Positions 56,882 through 64,000 of a stretch of 64,000 nucleotides of DNA are shown piece by piece. The notes below the pieces were generated by a model, which searched no databases, was not told the origin of the DNA, and saw nothing but the letters and a program-made list of their open reading frames with translations. This DNA is from an uncultured Oscillibacter sp. (GTDB lineage: Bacteria; Bacillota; Clostridia; Oscillospirales; Oscillospiraceae). The stretch is taken from positions 1-64,000 of the forward strand of contig CAJUJW010000004.1 in assembly GCA_910586735.1 (NCBI GenBank), written 5' to 3'. Positions within the stretch are counted from its first letter, which is position 1; the number at the start of each line of letters is the position of its first letter. The translations under genes were made by a program, and so were the position numbers.

Positions 56882-58663
56882 ATGCCGTTTACATTCCAAT
56901 TCGGCGGGTCCAACGCCTTCGGGGGCGGCTTCAACCCCGAGGGCTTCCAGGGCGCCGCCAATCCCAACCCCCGCCCGAGAAAACCCAGAAAGCCCCGCCG
57001 GGCCGTGGGCAACGCTTTCAGCCGTACCCTCATCAACCTGGTGGTGACCCTGGTCTTCGGCCTGGTCTATTTTTACCTGGAACTTCCCGCCCTGAACTTC
57101 CACGCCGAGGAGTTTTACGTCTTCGTCTTCCTCCTCTGCGCCGTGTACTGCGTCTGCGCCATGTTCACCTCCGGCTTCCAGTCCGACGGCGGCGTGAAGG
57201 GCTATTTCCACTTCGTCCGCAAGCAGTGTACCATCCCCTTCCTGGCCGTGCTGGCCCTTGTCGCCGCCCTGGCCCTGGGGGCCCTCAGCAGCTGGGTGGT
57301 CCTCCGGGCGGGGAGCTATTCCAAGCTCCTCTCCATCCAGCCGGGGGACTTCACCGCCGAGGTGGAGGAGATCAGCTACGACCAGATTCCCATGCTGGAC
57401 GCGGACTCCGCCGCCCGCCTGGGCACCCGGAAGCTGGGCGAGCTGGCGGACATGGTGTCCCAGTTTGAGATTCTGCCCACCTACACCCAGATCAACTACC
57501 AGGGCCGCCCGGTGCGGGTGACCTCCCTGCGCTACGGGGACCTCATCAAGTGGTTCACCAACCGGGGAGACGGCCTGCCCGCCTATATCATCATCGACAT
57601 GGTGAGCCAGGAGGCGGAGGTGATCCGCCTGCCGGAGGGCATGAAGTACACCATCGCCGAGCACTTCGGCCGGAACCTCTACCGGCACCTGCGGTTCCAC
57701 TACCCCACCATGATGTTCGACGAGCCCGTCTTTGAGATCGACGAGGAGGGCACGCCCTACTGGGTCTGCTCCCGCATCGTGCGGACCATCGGCTTATTTG
57801 GCGGCGTGGATGTGAAGGGGGCGGTGCTGGTGAACGCCGTCACCGGCGAAAGCGAGTATTACGAGCAGGTCCCCAACTGGGTGGATCGGCTGTACTCCGC
57901 CGACATCATTGTCCAGCAGTATGACTTCTACGGCATGTACCACAACGGCTTCCTGAACTCCATCCTCGGGCAGAAGGACGTGACGGTGACAACCGACGGA
58001 TACAACTATATCGCCCTGGAAGACGACGTGTATATGTACACCGGCGTCACCTCCGTCACCTCGGACGAGTCCAACATCGGCTTCATCCTCTCCAACCAGC
58101 GGACCAAGGACACCCGCTTTTACCCCATCGCCGGCGCGGAGGAGTTCTCCGCCATGGACTCCGCCCAGAGCCAGGTCCAGATGATGAACTACAAGGCCAC
58201 CTTCCCCCTGCTGCTGAACATCGCGGGCCAGCCCAGCTACTTCATGGCCCTGAAAGGCGCGGACGGCCTGGTGAAGATGTTCGCCATGGTCAACGTCCAG
58301 CAGTACGACGTGGTCTCCACGGGCAGCACGGTGGCGGAGTGCGAGTCCAACTACCGCCAGACCCTGGCCCACCGGGGCCTCATCGCCGCCGGAGAGCAGA
58401 AGCCCGCCGCCGGGAACACGCAGGAACAGGAGGGCATCGTGGCGGAGATCCGCAGCTCCGTCATCGGCGGCGACACCCACTACTATGTCCGCATGGAAAA
58501 CAGCCTGGGCTACCTGGACTTCAACGCCTCGGAGGTGCCCCTGGCGGTGCTGCTGAACGTCCGGGACCACATCCGCTGCACCTTCGTGCTGGAGGGCGCG
58601 GAGTTCCCCGAGCACGGCATCGTCCCGGCCACGGGCTTTGAGTATATCGACTGGGACAATTAA
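56882..58663 (+). CDS. Large membrane-anchored protein of unknown function (often annotated Tat-signal-domain protein)
   Basis: Protein of 593 residues with a Gly/Phe-rich, basic N-terminus (1-45, RPRKPRKPRR), three predicted membrane helices (about 47-68, 76-96, 117-141) and a long soluble domain (about 145-593) of mixed alpha/beta. I recognise the general annotation but no enzymatic motif. The soluble part includes repeated DGLVKMF and EYYEQVPNW-like aromatic segments and a final beta-rich part that resembles an OB-like fold (MENSLGYLDFNASEVPLAVL). An AAAGGAG site precedes the ATG. It is monocistronic between two terminators. Possibly a conserved cell-envelope protein of Oscillospirales (recalled, not checked). 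Confidence 0.75.
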   Translation: MPFTFQFGGSNAFGGGFNPEGFQGAANPNPRPRKPRKPRRAVGNAFSRTLINLVVTLVFGLVYFYLELPALNFHAEEFYVFVFLLCAVYCVCAMFTSGFQSDGGVKGYFHFVRKQCTIPFLAVLALVAALALGALSSWVVLRAGSYSKLLSIQPGDFTAEVEEISYDQIPMLDADSAARLGTRKLGELADMVSQFEILPTYTQINYQGRPVRVTSLRYGDLIKWFTNRGDGLPAYIIIDMVSQEAEVIRLPEGMKYTIAEHFGRNLYRHLRFHYPTMMFDEPVFEIDEEGTPYWVCSRIVRTIGLFGGVDVKGAVLVNAVTGESEYYEQVPNWVDRLYSADIIVQQYDFYGMYHNGFLNSILGQKDVTVTTDGYNYIALEDDVYMYTGVTSVTSDESNIGFILSNQRTKDTRFYPIAGAEEFSAMDSAQSQVQMMNYKATFPLLLNIAGQPSYFMALKGADGLVKMFAMVNVQQYDVVSTGSTVAECESNYRQTLAHRGLIAAGEQKPAAGNTQEQEGIVAEIRSSVIGGDTHYYVRMENSLGYLDFNASEVPLAVLLNVRDHIRCTFVLEGAEFPEHGIVPATGFEYIDWDN

Positions 58664-58682
58664 GGAACCCCTGAAACGCGCA

Positions 58683-58724
58683 AAAGCCCCGGCGGACTAT
58701 CGTCCGCCGGGGTTCGTTCGTTTT
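58683..58724. terminator. Bidirectional terminator between the 593-residue gene and rnc
   Basis: A GCCCCGGCGGA/TCCGCCGGGG stem with a 6-nt loop, flanked by AAAA and a T-rich end, lies between convergent genes. Confidence 0.85.
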
Positions 58725-58744
58725 CACAGGTTTTCAGGGAAGCG

Positions 58745-59425
58745 CTATTCGGACAGACTCTCCAGGGCGGCCTTGGCGGCGGCCTGTTCCGCCTCCTTCT
58801 TGCTGTGGCCGGAACCGGACCCGATGGGCCCGCCGTTCAGCAGCACCTCCGCCGCGAAGGTCTTGGCGTGGTCCGGGCCTCGCTCGCCCACCATGCGGTA
58901 GGTCAGCACCTGGTCCGCCTGGCGCTGGACCAGCTCCTGGAGGGCCGTCTTGTAGTCCCGGCGGCGCTCCTCCACCACCTCTTCCCGCTCCGCGTCCAGA
59001 AGCACCCGGTGAATCAGCGCTGAAGCGGCGGCGATGCCCCCGTCCAGGTACACCGCCGCGAAAACCGCCTCCGTGGCGTCCGCCAGGATGGAGGTCCGGG
59101 TCCGGCCGCCGCCGGACTCCTCTCCCCTGCCCAGGCGCAGATAGGCCCCCAGGTTCAGCTTCCTGGCCACCTCGTAGAGGCTCTGCTCGCAGACCAGGGC
59201 CGCCCGGATGCGGGTCAAGTCCCCCTCCGGCAGGTCCGGGTGCTGGGCAAAGAGGAATTCCGCCGTCACGAAGCCCAGCACGGAGTCCCCCAGAAATTCC
59301 AGGCGCTCGTTGCTGCGCAGATGGTCGGCCCGGTGCTCGTTGGCGTAGGAGCTGTGGCACAGGGCCTCCTCCAGCAGCGCGTGGTTCTGGAACCAGTAAT
59401 TCAGTTTTTTCTCCAGTTCCTGCAT
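58745..59425 (-). CDS. rnc: Ribonuclease III
   Basis: Cleaves double-stranded RNA in rRNA and mRNA processing. The 226 residues include the catalytic domain signature NERLEFLGDSVL (39-50; Glu40, Glu43, Asp47) and a second acidic motif DATEAVFAAVYLD, then a dsRBD at about 155-226 (DYKTALQELVQRQ ... HSKKEAEQAAAKAAL). It is the last gene of the leftward plsX-acpP-rnc run, a typical Firmicutes arrangement with lipid genes. A GGGAGGAC site lies before the ATG. Confidence 0.95.
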   Translation of the reverse strand: MQELEKKLNYWFQNHALLEEALCHSSYANEHRADHLRSNERLEFLGDSVLGFVTAEFLFAQHPDLPEGDLTRIRAALVCEQSLYEVARKLNLGAYLRLGRGEESGGGRTRTSILADATEAVFAAVYLDGGIAAASALIHRVLLDAEREEVVEERRRDYKTALQELVQRQADQVLTYRMVGERGPDHAKTFAAEVLLNGGPIGSGSGHSKKEAEQAAAKAALESLSE

Positions 59426-59444
59426 AGCGGCAAGTCCTCCCTGA

Positions 59445-59472
59445 AAGGACGCCCCGTGCGGTCACGGGGCGG
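59445..59472 (-). other. Hairpin in the acpP-rnc intergenic region
   Basis: A GCCCCGTG/CACGGGGC stem lies between acpP and rnc. Its T-run is too short for a confident terminator, so it may be an RNase III autoregulation or processing site (inference). Confidence 0.4.
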
Positions 59473-59501
59473 GCCTTCTCCGCGCCCGGCGGGCGCGCTC
59501 T

Positions 59502-59750
59502 TTACTTGTTCAGCTTGGCGGCCAAATAGTTCACCGCGTCGCCCACGGTTTTCAGGGTGGAAAGCTCCTCTTCCTCAATCTCGCCGACCTCGAACTCCTC
59601 CTCCATGGCCATGACCAGCTCCACCAGGTCCACGGAGTCCGCCCCCAGGTCCCCCTCGAAGGCGGTGTTCAGGGTAATCTCCTCCGGCTCCTTGGCGAAC
59701 TGCTCCGCCACCAGCTCCCGCAGGATGTTGAAAATCTCTTCGTTTGACAT
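59502..59750 (-). CDS. acpP: Acyl carrier protein
   Basis: Carrier of acyl chains in fatty acid synthesis. The 82-residue acidic helical protein has the phosphopantetheine attachment motif GADSVDLVEL with Ser39. Length and composition are typical. It lies 88 nt downstream of plsX in the same leftward run, so acyl-ACP substrate and PlsX are made together. A GGAGTG-type site precedes the ATG. Confidence 0.96.
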   Translation of the reverse strand: MSNEEIFNILRELVAEQFAKEPEEITLNTAFEGDLGADSVDLVELVMAMEEEFEVGEIEEEELSTLKTVGDAVNYLAAKLNK

Positions 59751-59838
59751 TGCCGTTTCACTCCTTCAAAGTCTTGACTCTTCCTTGAGGCTGCACTCTC
59801 ATCATGAAGCCTATCATACGGCAACAGCCGCCGTGCTG

Positions 59839-60885
59839 TCAAGGGGCAACCGGCAAATTTTGCCTATCCGGCCCCACTTTCATCAATTCTATGTTGGCCT
59901 GCACGTCGGCGATGAAGCCGCTGGCGGCGTACTCCTCCGCCCGGAGGATGGCGTTGCGGATGGCCCGGGCGTCCGAGGAGCCGTGGGCCTTGATGACGGG
60001 CTTGGAGATGCCCAGGAAGGGGGTGCCCCCCACCTCGCTGGGGTCCAGCAGTTTTTTCATCTCCGCCAGGTTCCCCTTCACCAGCCCGGCGGCAATCTTG
60101 GTCTTCGTACTGGAGAGGAACATCTTCTTCAATTCCTTTAGCAGGAACTTGCTGGTGCCCTCCAGGGCTTTCAGCATGACGTTGCCGGTGAAGCCGTCGG
60201 CCACCAGCACGTCGGCCCCGCCCAGCATGGCCTCACTGGCCTCCAGGTTGCCCACAAAGTTCAGCCGCCCGGCCTCCCCCGCCGCCGTCAGCAGGGCGTG
60301 GGTCTCCTGGCGGAGCTTGTCGCCCTTCTCCGCCTCCGCGCCGATGTTCAGCAGGGCCACCCGGGGCCGCTCCACGCCCATGACCCGCTTGGCGTAGTAA
60401 TTCCCCAGGTAGGCGAACTGGAGGAGGTACTCCGGGGTACACTCGGCGTTGGCCCCGCAGTCGCAGAGGAGGGCCCGGCCCTCCGCCGTGGGAACCGCGG
60501 GGCCCATGGCCGCCCGGCGGACGCCCCGGATGCGCTTGACCACCAGGGTAGCCCCCGCCAGCAGGGCCCCCGTGGACCCGGCGGAGACGAAGGCGTCCCC
60601 CTCGCCGTCCTTCAGCAGGTTCAGCCCCACGGTCAGGGAGGAGTCCTTTTTCCGCTTGAAGGCGGTGGCGGGGTCGTCGGCAATCTCCACCACCTCCGAG
60701 GCGTCCCGGATCTCCACCCCCGTGGGGAGATTCTTCTCCCCGCACTGCTCCACGGCTTTCAGGATATCCGCCATCCGGCCCACCAGGATGACCTCGGTAC
60801 CGTACTCCTTATGGGCCTCCAGGGCCCCCTGGACCACGGCCAGAGGGGCGTTGTCCCCTCCCATAGCGTCCACGATGATCTTCAT
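59839..60885 (-). CDS. plsX: Phosphate acyltransferase PlsX
   Basis: Converts acyl-ACP to acyl-phosphate for phospholipid synthesis. The 348 residues begin MKIIVDAMGGDNAPLAVVQG; later motifs are GLNLLKDGEGDAFVSAGSTGA, DCGANAECTPEYLLQFA and GFTGNVMLKALEGTSKF. Normal length. It is located 29 nt downstream of trmFO and upstream of acpP and rnc; the fatty-acid genes fabH/fabD are not in the window. Confidence 0.96.
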   Translation of the reverse strand: MKIIVDAMGGDNAPLAVVQGALEAHKEYGTEVILVGRMADILKAVEQCGEKNLPTGVEIRDASEVVEIADDPATAFKRKKDSSLTVGLNLLKDGEGDAFVSAGSTGALLAGATLVVKRIRGVRRAAMGPAVPTAEGRALLCDCGANAECTPEYLLQFAYLGNYYAKRVMGVERPRVALLNIGAEAEKGDKLRQETHALLTAAGEAGRLNFVGNLEASEAMLGGADVLVADGFTGNVMLKALEGTSKFLLKELKKMFLSSTKTKIAAGLVKGNLAEMKKLLDPSEVGGTPFLGISKPVIKAHGSSDARAIRNAILRAEEYAASGFIADVQANIELMKVGPDRQNLPVAP

Positions 60886-60914
60886 GCCTGACCCTCCCTT
60901 ATGTTTGTCTCTGT

Positions 60915-62222
60915 TTATTCCAGCACGGTCTCCCGCAGTCCGTCTATGATTTGCAGGGACCTCTGGGACAGCTCCGCGTTCTTGTTCCGCTTCCCCTTGA
61001 CCCGGCGGCCCAGAGGCGGCATGATGCCGAAGTTGATGTTCATGGGCTGAAAGGCCGTGACGGACTGGTTGGACACGTACAGGGCCAGGGCCCCGACGGC
61101 GGTCTCCTGGGGGAAGTCCACCGGGGGCAGGCCCCGGAGTCTCCGGGCCGTCTCCACCCCCGTCAGGAAGCCGCTGGCGGCGGATTCCACGTAGCCCTCC
61201 ACCCCGGTCATCTGCCCGGCGAAGGAAATCCGGGGGTCCGCCTTGAGGCGGTAGTACCGGTCCAGCAGCCGGGGGGAGTTCAGGAACGTGTTGCGGTGCA
61301 TGACCCCGTAGCGGAGGAACTCCGCGTCGTGGAGGGCGGGAATCATGGAGAACACCCGCCGCTGTTCCGGGAAGCGGAGATGGGTCTGGAAGCCCACCAG
61401 GTTATAGACGCTGCCCTCCCGGTTGTCCCGCCGCAGCTGGACCACGGCGTAGGGCTCTTTTCCCGTCCTGGGGTCCACCAGGCCCCTGGGCTTCAGGGGC
61501 CCGTAGCAAAGGGTCTCCCGGCCCCGGCGGGCCATGACCTCCACGGGCATGCAGCCCTCAAAGACCTTCTTGTCCTCAAAGCCGTGGACCTCCGCCTCCT
61601 GGGCGGTGGTAAGGGCCTGCCAGAAGGCGTCGTACTCCTCCTCGGACATGGGGCAGTTCACGTAGTCCGCCGTGCCCCGGCCGTAGCGGGAGCCCATCCA
61701 GGCTTTTTCCATATCGATGCTCTCGGCGGAGACCAGGGGGGCCGCCGCGTCGAAGAAGTGGAGGGCGGAGGCGTCCCCCAGGAGGGCCTGGAGGCGTTCC
61801 GCCAGGGCGTCGGAGGTCAGGGGGCCGGAGGCCACGACGGCCTCCCCCTCCGGGAGGTCCGTCACCTCGCCGGGGACCACGGTGATGTTGGGGTGGTTTT
61901 GGATTCGTTCCGTCACCAGGGCGGCAAAACCGTGGCGGTCCACCGCCAGGGCCCCGCCCGCCTCCACCCGGGTGGCGTCGGCGCAGGAGAGAATCAGGGA
62001 GCCTAAGCGGCGCAGCTCCTCCTTGAGGAGGCCCACGGCGTTCTCCAGCTGGTCGCTGCGCAGGGAGTTGGAGCAGCAGAGCTCGGCGAAGTAGGCCGTC
62101 TCGTGGGCCGGTGTCTTTTTCTCCGGCTTCATCTCGCGGAGGGTCACTTGGATGCCCCGGCTGGCAAGCTGCCAGGCGGCCTCGCTGCCGGCCAGGCCGG
62201 CGCCTATTACCGTTACCTGCAT
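60915..62222 (-). CDS. trmFO: Methylenetetrahydrofolate--tRNA-(uracil-5-)-methyltransferase TrmFO
   Basis: Flavoenzyme that methylates U54 in tRNA to ribothymidine using methylenetetrahydrofolate. The 435 residues start [20 protein letters not shown] with the FAD motif, have [20 protein letters not shown] with a cysteine pair near residue 50, the FEGCMPVE cysteine, and a GA-rich C-terminal block [10 protein letters not shown]-like [15 protein letters not shown]. An AGGAGGTGA site is perfect. topA and trmFO are usually adjacent in Firmicutes; here an XRE gene and an 82-residue gene intervene. Confidence 0.95.
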   Translation of the reverse strand: MQVTVIGAGLAGSEAAWQLASRGIQVTLREMKPEKKTPAHETAYFAELCCSNSLRSDQLENAVGLLKEELRRLGSLILSCADATRVEAGGALAVDRHGFAALVTERIQNHPNITVVPGEVTDLPEGEAVVASGPLTSDALAERLQALLGDASALHFFDAAAPLVSAESIDMEKAWMGSRYGRGTADYVNCPMSEEEYDAFWQALTTAQEAEVHGFEDKKVFEGCMPVEVMARRGRETLCYGPLKPRGLVDPRTGKEPYAVVQLRRDNREGSVYNLVGFQTHLRFPEQRRVFSMIPALHDAEFLRYGVMHRNTFLNSPRLLDRYYRLKADPRISFAGQMTGVEGYVESAASGFLTGVETARRLRGLPPVDFPQETAVGALALYVSNQSVTAFQPMNINFGIMPPLGRRVKGKRNKNAELSQRSLQIIDGLRETVLE

Positions 62223-62236
62223 AGGGCGTTCACCTC

Positions 62237-62446
62237 CTATCTCTCCTCAGACCTGCCCAACAAATAATCTGTGGACACTTCAAATAAATCCGCCAGCTTC
62301 ATCAGGCCGGGAACATCGGGGTAATGGACCGCTGACTCATAGTAGAGGTATGCCCTCTGCCCAATGCCCACATACTCCGCAACCTCTTTCGACGTAAAGC
62401 GTCTTTCCTTGCGGAGACTTTTCAGGCGCTCAGCAAAAATTTCCAT
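62237..62446 (-). CDS. Small XRE-family regulator between topA and trmFO
   Basis: HTH protein of 69 residues, essentially one XRE domain: [37 protein letters not shown] and [18 protein letters not shown]. It lies directly upstream of trmFO (14-nt gap) on the same strand and faces a divergent 82-residue gene across an AT-rich promoter with inverted repeats. It may repress that promoter and itself, similar to cassette regulators. Composition is more AT-rich than its neighbours, suggesting insertion into a conserved locus. Confidence 0.87.
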   Translation of the reverse strand: MEIFAERLKSLRKERRFTSKEVAEYVGIGQRAYLYYESAVHYPDVPGLMKLADLFEVSTDYLLGRSEER

Positions 62447-62455
62447 AATACCCCC

Positions 62456-62506
62456 TTGACTTTGAATTTAAAATTCACTATAATTGAATTATAGATTCAA
62501 TTATAG
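62456..62506 (+). promoter_or_regulatory. Strong promoter with overlapping inverted-repeat operator (82-residue gene)
   Basis: TTGACT (62456-62461), 17 bp, perfect TATAAT (62479-62484). A perfect 11-bp inverted repeat CTATAATTGAA/TTCAATTATAG (62478-62488 with 62496-62506) overlaps the -10, and a second imperfect palindrome TGAATTTAAAATTCA (62463-62477) fills the spacer. The arrangement suits repression by the adjacent XRE protein. Confidence 0.85.
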
Positions 62507-62517
62507 GAGGCAACCCT

Positions 62518-62766
62518 ATGTCACCCTTAATGCAGACCATCTGCGACGAACTCCGCTTATGCGGCCTGGACCGCTACATAGTCGGCTTTGAGCGGGACAC
62601 CTGCGCCCAGGAGCTGGCCCGGCTTTACGGCGCGCTTTCCGCCGCCCTGCCGGAGTGCTGCCAGGAGCTCCTCCGGCAGTATATCCTCACCTTGAACGCC
62701 CGGGCCCGTATGGAGACCGAGGCCATGTTTCAGGCCGCCTTCGCCGCCGCCAGAGAGCTGGGTTAG
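62518..62766 (+). CDS. Hypothetical 82-residue helical protein (xre-linked cassette)
   Basis: Unrecognised small protein of 82 residues, predicted all-helical: MQTICDELRLCGLDRYIVGF, AQELARLYGALSAALPECCQ and ELLRQYILTLNARARM. It has four Cys and no membrane segment. AGGAGG lies 9 nt before the ATG, behind a near-consensus promoter covered by inverted repeats. Its stop codon overlaps the topA stop tail to tail (4 nt), with no terminator between, so the two transcripts are mutually antisense at their ends. The layout resembles accessory xre-controlled modules. Function unknown; a DUF6809-like origin is possible but not shown. Confidence 0.75.
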   Translation: MSPLMQTICDELRLCGLDRYIVGFERDTCAQELARLYGALSAALPECCQELLRQYILTLNARARMETEAMFQAAFAAARELG

Positions 62767-64000
62767 CCCTCCTCTTCCGTCTTCTTGGCGGCGGGTTTCT
62801 TTGCCGTGGTCTTCTTGGCCGCCGCTGCCTTTTTAGCCGGGGACGCTTTGGCGGTCTTCGACGCCGTCTTTTTGGCGGCGGGCTTTTCCTCCTCCGCCGC
62901 CGGGGGTTCCGTGTCCCCGTCCTTCTTGGCGGCGTAGCGGGGATAGCCCCGTTTGTCCTCCGGCAGGAAGTTGGAGCACGCCGGGTTGATGCAGAAGGGC
63001 TTCTTCGCCCCCCGGCCCGCCTTTTTGAACATGGTCTGCCCGCACACCGGGCAGTCGTCCTTCACCGGCACGTCCCAGGTCATGAAGTCGCACTTTTCCG
63101 ACTCCGCCTTGCTGTTCAGCCGCTCGCAGCAGTAGTAGGTGTACTGTTTCCCGGTTTTCTTGCTCTTGCCCGTGCGCTTCATCAGCCGCCCGCCGCACTT
63201 GGGGCAGCGGCCCGGCATCTCCACCACCAGGGGCATGGTGAAGCTGCATTCCGGAAAGCCGGGGCAGGCCAGGAAGCGGCCGAAGCGGCCCATCTTCACC
63301 ACCAGGTTCCGCCCGCACTCGGGGCAGATTTCCGTGGAGACCTCGTCGGGCACCTTGATGCGCACGCCCTCCAGGTCCTGTTCCGCCTGCTTGAGGCTCT
63401 TGTCAAAGTCCCCGTAGAAGTCCCGGAGGACCCCCTTCCAGGGGATGTCCCCCCCCTCCACGGAGTCCAGCTTTTCCTCCATGTGGGCGGTGAATTTCAG
63501 GTCGGCGATGTCGGTGAACTTGTCCTTCATCAGCTCCGTCACCACCCGGCCCAGGTTGGTGATTTTCAGGTACTTGCCCTCTTTCTCCACGTAGGCCCGG
63601 TCCAGGATGGTGGACACGGTGGGGGCGTAGGTGGAGGGGCGGCCGATGCCCTGCTCCTCCATGGCCCGGATGAGGGAGGCGTCGGTGTACCGGGCGGGGG
63701 GCTGGGTAAAGTGCTGATTGGGGGCGAAGCCCTTGAGGTCCAGAGGGTCCCCCTCCTGGAGGGCGGGCAGGGGGGAGTCCTTCTCCTCCTTCTCCTCGTC
63801 CCGGCCCTCCTCGTAGACGGCGGTGTAGCCGGCGAATTTCAGGCTGGAGGAGCTGGCCCGGAAGTCGTGCCGCCCGGCCTCGATCTCCACGGACACGCTG
63901 TCGTACACGGCGTTGGACATCTGGCAGGCCACAAAGCGGCTCCAGATGAGCCGGTAGAGCCGGTACTGCTCTCCGGTGAGGTCGGCTTTCAGGTCCTCCG
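62763..64000 (-). CDS. topA: DNA topoisomerase I, C-terminal part (truncated by window edge)
   Basis: Relaxes negative supercoils. The visible 412 residues include the end of the toprim/cleavage core (GIGRPSTYAPTVSTILDRAY, KFTAHMEEKLDSVEGG), then three zinc-ribbon motifs (CPECGRN...CPGFPEC; CPKCGG...CC; CPVCGQ...C) and a Lys/Ala-rich histone-like tail (AKKTASKTAKASPAKKAAAA and onward). The reading frame is open to the right window edge. The tail, about 45 residues with many AKK repeats, is long and probably binds DNA nonspecifically. The stop codon overlaps that of the convergent 82-residue gene. Confidence 0.94.
   Translation of the reverse strand, partial: EDLKADLTGEQYRLYRLIWSRFVACQMSNAVYDSVSVEIEAGRHDFRASSSSLKFAGYTAVYEEGRDEEKEEKDSPLPALQEGDPLDLKGFAPNQHFTQPPARYTDASLIRAMEEQGIGRPSTYAPTVSTILDRAYVEKEGKYLKITNLGRVVTELMKDKFTDIADLKFTAHMEEKLDSVEGGDIPWKGVLRDFYGDFDKSLKQAEQDLEGVRIKVPDEVSTEICPECGRNLVVKMGRFGRFLACPGFPECSFTMPLVVEMPGRCPKCGGRLMKRTGKSKKTGKQYTYYCCERLNSKAESEKCDFMTWDVPVKDDCPVCGQTMFKKAGRGAKKPFCINPACSNFLPEDKRGYPRYAAKKDGDTEPPAAEEEKPAAKKTASKTAKASPAKKAAAAKKTTAKKPAAKKTEEEG

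Noticed and set aside
1-64000. tRNA or rRNA genes
   Set aside because: No GGTTCGAATCC-type T-arm with a matching acceptor stem, and no rRNA core sequence, was found by reading either strand; short or divergent tRNAs could be missed without a scan.

Overview
This window is GC-rich chromosomal DNA from a spore-forming anaerobic Clostridia bacterium. It most resembles a gut Oscillospirales/Oscillospiraceae genome (Flavonifractor, Lawsonibacter or Intestinimonas type), but that is inferred from gene content and GC, not from a marker gene. Pointers are the Firmicutes T-box and lysine riboswitches, spmA/spmB, an AbrB regulator, a LysM-GH18 spore-type hydrolase, KtrAB, a minimal sufCB operon, and several small families typical of this group (DUF3343, DUF4358, DUF6472). 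No rRNA, tRNA, CRISPR array, intact prophage or insertion sequence was seen.

Layout, left to right. (1) 0-3.5 kb: the 5' part of thrS behind a threonine T-box, a small divergent regulator pair, spmBA, abrB, and an unassigned structured RNA downstream of abrB. (2) 3.5-12.4 kb: a complete histidine operon read leftwards, hisZG(fused)-D-C-B-H-A-F-kptA-IE-K. A tRNA 2'-phosphotransferase gene (kptA) lies inside it and a large inverted repeat lies between hisC and hisD. (3) 12.4-20.4 kb: fumC; a DHHW/MBOAT/DUF4358 O-acetylation operon; a divergent threonine aldolase; ktrAB. (4) 20.4-25.7 kb: lysine/diaminopimelate genes of the acetylase branch (M20 deacetylase, lysine riboswitch, dapA-dapB-dapH, lysA). 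(5) 25.9-28.6 kb: a yedF/class-V aminotransferase/DUF3343 sulfur-selenium cluster with two small passengers. (6) 28.6-43.2 kb: housekeeping and transport (metallopeptidase, HAD phosphatase, gltX-asnA, nhaC, glycogen debranching enzyme, ECF sigma/anti-sigma, oppA, purB-purA).

(7) 43.5-48.6 kb is the least ordinary block. It is a leftward run of an LRR protein, a VWA protein whose metallopeptidase-like HExxH is degenerate, a GNAT acetyltransferase, a MoxR AAA+ ATPase, a NifU-domain protein and a phage-like small coiled-coil protein. (8) 48.6-53.4 kb: a YtrA-type GntR/ABC operon ending in a 29-residue Leu-rich peptide and a four-Cys protein, then a ferritin-like protein and the two-gene sufCB iron-sulfur assembly operon. 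(9) 53.5-58.7 kb: LysM-GH18 hydrolase, YkvI-like permease, bactofilin and a large membrane-anchored protein of unknown role. (10) 58.7-64 kb: rnc-acpP-plsX-trmFO and the 3' part of topA, interrupted by an AT-rich xre/82-residue gene pair whose promoter is covered by a perfect inverted repeat.

Most genes form tight operons with ATGA or GTGA start/stop overlaps. Many operons have 17-bp-spaced sigma-A promoters and bidirectional hairpin terminators, and these are listed individually. All coordinates and starts were read by eye. Family names come from motif recognition without database searches, so hypothetical and low-scoring entries should be treated as such.
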